DNA from: Rifleibacterium sp035352635
GTDB lineage: Bacteria > Muiribacteriota > Ozemobacteria > Ozemobacterales > Ozemobacteraceae
DNA length: 64,000 nucleotides
Assembly (NCBI GenBank): GCA_035352635.1
Contig: DAOPYA010000003.1
Span: 24,167-88,166 of the forward strand
Reading direction: 5' to 3'
Shown here piece by piece: positions 58,717-64,000 of the stretch (the stretch's first letter is position 1; each line of letters starts with the position of its first letter). The position numbers and the translations under genes were made by a program. Under the pieces are notes generated by a model. That model saw nothing but the letters and a program-made list of their open reading frames with translations. It did no database searches and was not told the origin of the DNA.

Positions 58717-60027
58717 TTATTGGGTGGCAGGTCGTGCGGAATGAAGCTCGACTTCGCGATGCGAGAGTTGGTAGAACCAGAGAGCAACGCCCAGAATTCC
58801 GATGCCCTGAATTATACAAACCTTATCAGGCGAGAGAAGATCGCCAAGGTAGCCAAAAACGAGATAGGCAATCGGGAAGGAAAAACCGATAATTGCCTGC
58901 ATGGCAGCGAAAAACCGGCCCTTGATTTCGTCATCAACCACTTTTTGAAACAGGGTGATGAACTTAACATTGTTTATGCCGAGAGACATGCCGGCCATGA
59001 ACAGGGCAGAACCAAAAGCCCAGGCGTCTATAAAAAAACCTGGAATAAACATGCAGATACCATAAACCAGCATGCTGATGGCGCCGAGTTTGATTGCCCG
59101 ATGACCTGTTTTAATAAGAGAAGCGGCGAAGGTTCCGAGCAGAATGCCTACCCAGAGGGATGCTTCGAGCATGCCGAGGGTTGAAGCTTCTGCGTGCAGA
59201 ACATTCTTGACATACAGCGGAATTACCACCAGCACCGGGGTCGCAAAAAAGTTCACCAGACCAAAGCCAACCAGCAATGACTTAAGCAACGGAAACCGCT
59301 GCCAGTCTATGTTGCCCTGATTGGCATTCGACAGTTGCCCTGGGGGGGCTTCAACAGGGCCGGGGGTGCCGGACGCGTCTGGCATATCAGGCGCGGCAAC
59401 CGATTCTGCCCGGGCTTCGCTGGAATGCACCTCTTCAGGGAATTGAATGGTTAATTCGATCATCGCTGAAATAAAATAGTTCAGCGCCGTCAGTGAAATT
59501 AGGAGAGGAATCCCCAGCCAGCCGATCAGCATGGCCCCAACTACCGAACCACCGAAACTGGCCAGATACTGCGTAGACGTCTGATAAGCGACCGCCTGTT
59601 CGAGTGACTCTTCATCAACCAGCGATGGCAGGCATTTGGTAACCGCCGGGTTGAAAAACCCCTCAGCAGTGGCAAGCAAAAAACTCAGTAAAAATGCCTG
59701 CTTCAGGTCAAGAAGGTTGTTGAAAAGCGAATAGCCTATAAAAGTCAGCAGGCAGGTGGTTATCAGATCGCAGCCAACCAGCATTTTTTTAGCCGGCATA
59801 CGGTCAACCACCCGGCCGATAAAATTACAGAAAAGAAGTGACGGCAGTGCCCCGGCCACCATAAAAGCACCCAGAGCAAAGCCACCGTGCTCAGGGTAAG
59901 TATTCAAAATCCACCAGACAATAGCTATCTGATAGATCTTGTTTCCCGCCTGGCTGGTTACCTGGCCAAGCCAGAGTTTAAAAAACTGCCGATATCGGAA
60001 AAAGAACGGAGTGTGTCTGGCCTGCAT
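58717..60027 (-). CDS. MFS transporter (MefA-like, MFS_3 type)
   Basis: 436 residues with twelve helices; the first is preceded by RYRQFFKLWLGQVTSQAGNKIYQIA, the hallmark of MFS_3 macrolide-efflux-type proteins. The central cytoplasmic loop (about 200-235) is long, Pro/Ala-rich and disordered. Probably exports a hydrophobic compound by proton antiport. It has its own promoter, though it lies next to the efflux operon. Confidence 0.87.
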   Translation of the reverse strand: MQARHTPFFFRYRQFFKLWLGQVTSQAGNKIYQIAIVWWILNTYPEHGGFALGAFMVAGALPSLLFCNFIGRVVDRMPAKKMLVGCDLITTCLLTFIGYSLFNNLLDLKQAFLLSFLLATAEGFFNPAVTKCLPSLVDEESLEQAVAYQTSTQYLASFGGSVVGAMLIGWLGIPLLISLTALNYFISAMIELTIQFPEEVHSSEARAESVAAPDMPDASGTPGPVEAPPGQLSNANQGNIDWQRFPLLKSLLVGFGLVNFFATPVLVVIPLYVKNVLHAEASTLGMLEASLWVGILLGTFAASLIKTGHRAIKLGAISMLVYGICMFIPGFFIDAWAFGSALFMAGMSLGINNVKFITLFQKVVDDEIKGRFFAAMQAIIGFSFPIAYLVFGYLGDLLSPDKVCIIQGIGILGVALWFYQLSHREVELHSARPATQ

Positions 60028-60072
60028 CGATTAACCCGCCGATCTGAATAGGAGGCTGAACAACCTCAGTGT

Positions 60073-60101
60073 ATCATATCTAATTCGTGAGCCAATTTCA
60101 A
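60073..60101 (-). promoter_or_regulatory. Sigma70-like promoter of the MFS gene
   Basis: TTGAAA (60101-60096), a 17-nt spacer and TATGAT (60078-60073) on the minus strand; a small hairpin (GAGG...CCTC) lies in the leader. Confidence 0.72.
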
Positions 60102-60124
60102 CCCTGCGAAATGCCTGCCGATGG

Positions 60125-60745
60125 CTATTTATTCAGGATGGCCTTTTTCAGAACCAGCCAGATAACAGGAATTATCAGTAAGGTCGGCAGAAATATCAGC
60201 AGTTCAACAAGATCGAAAGCCGTAAAAGCGGGCCTGGCCGCATCGAATTCCCGCTGATGCTCAAGATAGAATCTGCTGCTGAAGTCGGTTCCGTGATAGG
60301 CACAATAAACCGTGCCCGAGCCAGCAAGATCACCAAACGATCTGAAACTGCAGTCATCTGTGGTTTTGAGCGGTACCGGCCTGAGATATTCAAAAAAAGG
60401 TGAACTCTGATTATAAATAAGGGCGTCATCAATATAATTGAACGGCAATCGGCTTTCTGAGGCAAGCATGCGTTCGATACCCTTGTTAATGCGGGCCTGC
60501 ATTTTGAAACATGAACGAAAAGCAGGTTCTCCGCCAAGTCCAACGAAAAATTCGAAGCGCGAACGGAACTCACCAACCAGGTTCTTGAGGCTGATTTTGT
60601 CAGTGCGGCGAAAATACTCAGGATAAAGCAGTTCAGCGGGCAACTCAGAATTGCTGGCGACCTGCGTCTGATATGGTTCAAGCGTAAAATCGGCCTGACA
60701 GACCCCCGAAAGGCAACAGAACAGAAAAACCAATAATCGCAGCAT
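60125..60745 (-). CDS. Exported protein with C-terminal membrane anchor, function unknown
   Basis: 206 residues from the ATG at 60745, which follows GGGG and begins a signal peptide (LRLLVFLFCCLSGVCQA). The luminal part contains four cysteines and many aromatic residues. A C-terminal helix (about 178-200, LIFLPTLLIIPVIWLVL) ends in KKAILNK. No family recognised. Confidence 0.65.
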   Translation of the reverse strand: MLRLLVFLFCCLSGVCQADFTLEPYQTQVASNSELPAELLYPEYFRRTDKISLKNLVGEFRSRFEFFVGLGGEPAFRSCFKMQARINKGIERMLASESRLPFNYIDDALIYNQSSPFFEYLRPVPLKTTDDCSFRSFGDLAGSGTVYCAYHGTDFSSRFYLEHQREFDAARPAFTAFDLVELLIFLPTLLIIPVIWLVLKKAILNK

Positions 60746-60774
60746 AAGAACCCCAGGCTGGTAATTTTCATGCA

Positions 60775-60783
60775 ATCATACCA
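60775..60783 (-). promoter_or_regulatory. Extended -10 promoter of the membrane-anchored protein
   Basis: TGGTATGAT on the minus strand combines an extended TGn with a 5/6 -10. It is about 30 nt before the ATG. Confidence 0.45.
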
Positions 60784-60839
60784 GATATCTGCCTATAGTG
60801 TTACAATCATGGTGCAGAACTTTTCAAGGAGAGCAGAGC

Positions 60840-61361
60840 ATGCAGAAAATTCACCTGCCGGGCCGGTGTTATTGGGTTATCGAAAACCGTTTCCTGGCTG
60901 GAAATTACCCATACAACCCCGGTATCGACGAGCCAGAAGAGTTTCTCAGAGTTTTGCTGGCCAATGGCATTAATGCTTTTGTGGATCTGACAGAAGAAGA
61001 TGAATTGCCCCATTATCAGCCAGTTTTAACCAGGCTCACCCATAATGCGACCCAGTATCGCCGTTTTGCAATTCAAGATTTTTCGACCCCTGATCAGGGC
61101 TGCATGCGGCAAGCCGTCAACTGCATCAACGAACTGCTCGACGCTGGCAATTGTGTGTATCTGCACTGCCGCGGTGGCATTGGCCGCACCGGCACCGTGG
61201 TTGGTTGCTGGCTTCGCAGCCAGGGGATGACCGGCGAACAGGCACTGCATGAAGTCAGCAGACTTTTCAGTGCCAGCAATGCGGCGCGGTTTACCCGCAG
61301 CCCTGAAACCGATGAGCAGAGGCAACTGGTGCTGAGCTACGATCATTTTTTGCGCGAATAG
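60840..61361 (+). CDS. Dual-specificity / tyrosine protein phosphatase
   Basis: 173 residues; AGGAG upstream of the ATG at 60840. The C-x5-R active site is HCRGGIGRTG with nucleophile Cys110 and Arg116; Asp80 or Asp85 in IQDFSTPD is the likely general acid. It should remove phosphate from tyrosine or other phosphorylated substrates in the cytoplasm. It converges on the kinase gene with a 19-nt overlap at the 3' ends. Confidence 0.9.
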   Translation: MQKIHLPGRCYWVIENRFLAGNYPYNPGIDEPEEFLRVLLANGINAFVDLTEEDELPHYQPVLTRLTHNATQYRRFAIQDFSTPDQGCMRQAVNCINELLDAGNCVYLHCRGGIGRTGTVVGCWLRSQGMTGEQALHEVSRLFSASNAARFTRSPETDEQRQLVLSYDHFLRE

Positions 61362-64000
61362 ACCGAAAGCACCTGTTGAAGAATCTGGTTAATGCGCTGG
61401 CGTGAATTTTCTATGCCGTTCTTGTCAGAATTTTCAAGGCAGGAAGCCAGCTTTTCGGCTTCGATGCTCAGATGGTTAAACGAATGTCTTACCGAGAGAG
61501 TTTTCAGGGCTTCGGCAAGCTCAGTGCCCTGAGCGGTCGATGCGCCGCTCTCAAGTTCTTTCAGACGAGGTAGATAAGTATTGTCGATGCTATCGACCAG
61601 TTTCCAGGGTTCATGTAACTGCTCAAAAGCCTCTGGTGGCATTACCAGTGTCTGAACAACGCCCTCTCTGGTGTTTTTAAGCCCCAGGTATCTGGCGGCT
61701 TCAGCAAACAACCGCACCAGGCTGACCGGCTTATAAACAAAGTTATCAAACAGGCCGCTCAACTCTTTTTCTTCACGGGCACTGGTCGAGGCAGTAACAG
61801 CCACCACCGGAATTTCAGCAAGCCCGGGCATGCTTTTTAGTTCGCGGGTAGCTTCCACGCCGTCTTTAACCGGCATTCTGATATCCATAAAAATGAGTTC
61901 GGGCTTTTCCTGGATCGCAAGGCGAACGGCTTCGGCGCCATCACTGGCACAAATGACCTGCAACCCGGCGCCACGCATTGCTTCAGCCATCAGTTCGCGA
62001 TTCGAAGCCGTATCATCGGCAACAAGGATTTTCTGGCCGGAAAAGCGGTATTGTTGCCTGCCAACTCTGGTAATAGGAACCCCGGTCGAAGCATCCATTA
62101 TTTTGACGTCTGGCAGAATCACGTCAAACCGGCTGCCACACTGAATTTCACTTTTAGCGATGATTTTCCCGCCCATCAGGTTGACCAGGTGATGACAGAT
62201 TGACAAGCCGAGACCAACGCCACCAGAACTGGCGCTGCGATGCAGATGGTGTTCAGAAAGGGGTTTGAAAATTTCTTTGAGCAGGTCAGGGTGGATGCCA
62301 TGCCCGGTGTCTTCGACGCTGATTGTGAGGTCAGCAGTCTGACGACTGTTACTGATCGTTGCCGAAACGCTGAGGCTGATGCTTCCGGTGTTTGTAAAGC
62401 GCAGGGCGTTGTTCAACAGATTTGAAATAATCTGGCGAACCCTTAACTCGTCGAGGAGCAGCAGATCTGGAACATTGTTGTCAACGGCAGTTTTAAGGGC
62501 GACTCCTATTTTGTCGGCATCGGCAATGTAATTTTGCCTGAAATCGACGACCATATCTGCAAGGCGCACCGGTTCAGGCACAAGTTCGACCAGGCCAGCC
62601 TCAAGTCGGTTCAGATCAAGCAGACTGTTAAGAATATTAATCAGACTTTTGCTTGAAGCGAGGATTGACGAGATATATTGCCTGGCTCTGGGGTCTTCAA
62701 CTATTGGTGCCAGCAGCTCACTGAAGCCGACAATCGCATTTAGAGGGGTTCTTACTTCATGACTGATGCCGGCAAAGAACTCTGACTTCAGGCGACTTTC
62801 GGCCATGGCTGAGTCGACAGCATCAGAGAGTTTCTGTTCGGTTTCTTTCTGGTGGGTAATATCTACCAGAACTCCGTGCAGAATATGCTGGCGAGTGCCG
62901 GCAATTGGTTCACCCCGCATGGCCATAAGGCTCAGCCAGCGAACTGACATCTTCTGCCCACTGTCGATTCTGCATATTCTGAAATCTACGGGAACTTTAT
63001 CAACTGCGCCGTTATTAGTGTTTCGGCGGGCTTTTTCGAGGGTGCTGTTAAAATGGCCCAGGTCTTCAGGGTGAATGAGCCGTTGAATATTTTTTAAGGT
63101 GGTTAGCTCGGTAACGCCTGGCCCGAACAGACCATTGATTGCGCCTTTGAAATGCACCTGTTCAGAAAGGGTGTCAATCTGAGCAATAACAATACCTGAG
63201 GTCTCAAGCCCGAGGCGAAAAAATTCTTCGCTGCGACGCAGGTGCTCGTCGAGTTGTTTGCGTTCGGTTATATCAATCAGACCACCCTCACAATACTGAA
63301 CTTTCTGATAAACATAGAGCCGGCCGAAAATTGCGCCCCAGAACATGCTGCCATCTCCTTTTTTGAAGCGAATTTCAAGATTGACTACCTGATTGCGTCT
63401 TTTAACTTCGTCAAGAAAAAATGCCCGTTCACCCGGATTGAAAAAAACATCACGACTGATTTTGCCAATTTTATGCAGAGCTTCTTCGACCGTATTATAG
63501 CCAAGAATGCCAGCCATCGTTCTATTCATGTAATCATACTTATCAAGATGGCAGACACAGCGCCAGATGCCAATCGGGCTGTTATCATAAAGCAGTCTGA
63601 AGCTGTCAGCAAAATTTTGCAGTTCCTGTTCGCGTTTGCGGCTATGACTGATATCTCTGAGAATGCCGCACACCTCTGGCGGGGAACCCGACCAGAAGAC
63701 CTTCATGCTGGCCCAGTATTCGCCCGCGAACTCGTCGTAATCTTCGCCTGAGCCGTGCATTTTTAATTCAAACTCATCACTGCCACTGTTGCCAGATTGA
63801 AGCTTGTTTTTAAATTCCTGCCATTTTTGCCGAAAAGAGATGCGAAATTCAGAATCAATATTGGCAAAAAGATCACCGGTTGTTTGAATCAGACTGGCAT
63901 TAAGCCAGGTAATGCCCCTGCCGCCACCAATAAATAAAAAAGTATCGGTGGCGGGGGCAAAAGAAAACCAGACAATGCCTGATTGACTCAGCAACTCGGC
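61343..64000 (-). CDS. PAS-containing hybrid histidine kinase (5' end outside the window)
   Basis: The frame stays open to the right edge (last full codon at 63998-64000), so the start is beyond it; at least 885 residues are present. Three PAS/PAC units (about 1-375) precede HisKA (SHEVRTPLNAIVGFSELL), HATPase motifs (LLNNALRF; GVGLGLS) and a receiver with the phosphorylatable Asp in MDIRMPVKDG. The last 110 residues are helical and may be an HPt-like domain, though without a clear His motif. No membrane segment is seen in this part. Soluble sensor of a cytoplasmic signal. Confidence 0.9.
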   Translation of the reverse strand, partial: AELLSQSGIVWFSFAPATDTFLFIGGGRGITWLNASLIQTTGDLFANIDSEFRISFRQKWQEFKNKLQSGNSGSDEFELKMHGSGEDYDEFAGEYWASMKVFWSGSPPEVCGILRDISHSRKREQELQNFADSFRLLYDNSPIGIWRCVCHLDKYDYMNRTMAGILGYNTVEEALHKIGKISRDVFFNPGERAFFLDEVKRRNQVVNLEIRFKKGDGSMFWGAIFGRLYVYQKVQYCEGGLIDITERKQLDEHLRRSEEFFRLGLETSGIVIAQIDTLSEQVHFKGAINGLFGPGVTELTTLKNIQRLIHPEDLGHFNSTLEKARRNTNNGAVDKVPVDFRICRIDSGQKMSVRWLSLMAMRGEPIAGTRQHILHGVLVDITHQKETEQKLSDAVDSAMAESRLKSEFFAGISHEVRTPLNAIVGFSELLAPIVEDPRARQYISSILASSKSLINILNSLLDLNRLEAGLVELVPEPVRLADMVVDFRQNYIADADKIGVALKTAVDNNVPDLLLLDELRVRQIISNLLNNALRFTNTGSISLSVSATISNSRQTADLTISVEDTGHGIHPDLLKEIFKPLSEHHLHRSASSGGVGLGLSICHHLVNLMGGKIIAKSEIQCGSRFDVILPDVKIMDASTGVPITRVGRQQYRFSGQKILVADDTASNRELMAEAMRGAGLQVICASDGAEAVRLAIQEKPELIFMDIRMPVKDGVEATRELKSMPGLAEIPVVAVTASTSAREEKELSGLFDNFVYKPVSLVRLFAEAARYLGLKNTREGVVQTLVMPPEAFEQLHEPWKLVDSIDNTYLPRLKELESGASTAQGTELAEALKTLSVRHSFNHLSIEAEKLASCLENSDKNGIENSRQRINQILQQVLSVYSRKK

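Noticed and set aside
58720..59184. 154-codon plus-strand frame opposite the MFS gene
   Set aside because: Charged, without motif, wholly within a clear transporter gene.

Overview
The window reads as chromosomal DNA of a diderm, free-living bacterium. It has Sec signal peptides, an RND efflux system with a periplasmic adaptor, lipoproteins, large sensor kinases, HEAT/TPR proteins and many zinc-ribbon proteins. Genes are densely packed with frequent ATGA overlaps, AGGAGG-type ribosome sites and sigma70-like promoters. There are no tRNA or rRNA genes, no CRISPR array and no insertion sequence. Many proteins are only weakly recognisable, and ileS-dnaN sit side by side, so a poorly sampled phylum (something like Candidatus Riflebacteria) is my guess; that placement is inference, not shown by the sequence.

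Left part (1-12.8 kb): a truncated CDS, an RsuA/RluB pseudouridine synthase, and a convergent pair of a FecR-like periplasmic protein and a CHASE2-adenylate cyclase. A five-gene operon follows for a multi-subunit flavin/iron-sulfur dehydrogenase of the hydroxyproline/proline dehydrogenase, sarcosine oxidase or HcnABC type. Next come two paralogous exported HExxH metalloproteases that both end in a ComEA-like helix-hairpin-helix, then a glycosyltransferase that looks leaderless and a small coiled-coil protein.

Middle (12.9-30.5 kb): an alkaline phosphatase with a 53-residue CXXC membrane peptide and a NapH-type polyferredoxin; an M48 protease with two carbohydrate-binding-like domains; a three-subunit xanthine-dehydrogenase-type molybdoenzyme with unusual Lys/Ala tails; a TPR-HEAT protein; a 903-residue exported protein of unknown function; a DAACS symporter with a changed substrate residue; a lipoprotein with a Fur-like box; a zinc-ribbon membrane protein; a 42-bp palindromic tandem repeat; and an NHL-repeat protein.

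Right part (31-64 kb): a likely single operon of mtnA, a class II aldolase, ileS, dnaN, a HEAT/zinc-ribbon protein and a 1572-residue hybrid kinase with a PhnD-like sensor. Then come flotillin plus an NfeD-like partner, a GT87-type membrane protein, a secreted SGQ-repeat protein and a four-gene U32/GNAT/unknown/methyltransferase operon. After these are a cyclase-RDD fusion behind a small unknown gene, an exported 2H-phosphoesterase-like protein, a TetR-controlled RND efflux operon, an MFS exporter, an unknown membrane protein, a dual-specificity phosphatase and a second hybrid kinase cut by the right edge.

Common themes are signalling (two class III cyclases, two hybrid kinases), redox iron-sulfur assemblies, purine/methylthio salvage and envelope proteolysis. 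Intrinsic terminators sit repeatedly between convergent genes, and two of them overlap the 3' ends of coding sequences.
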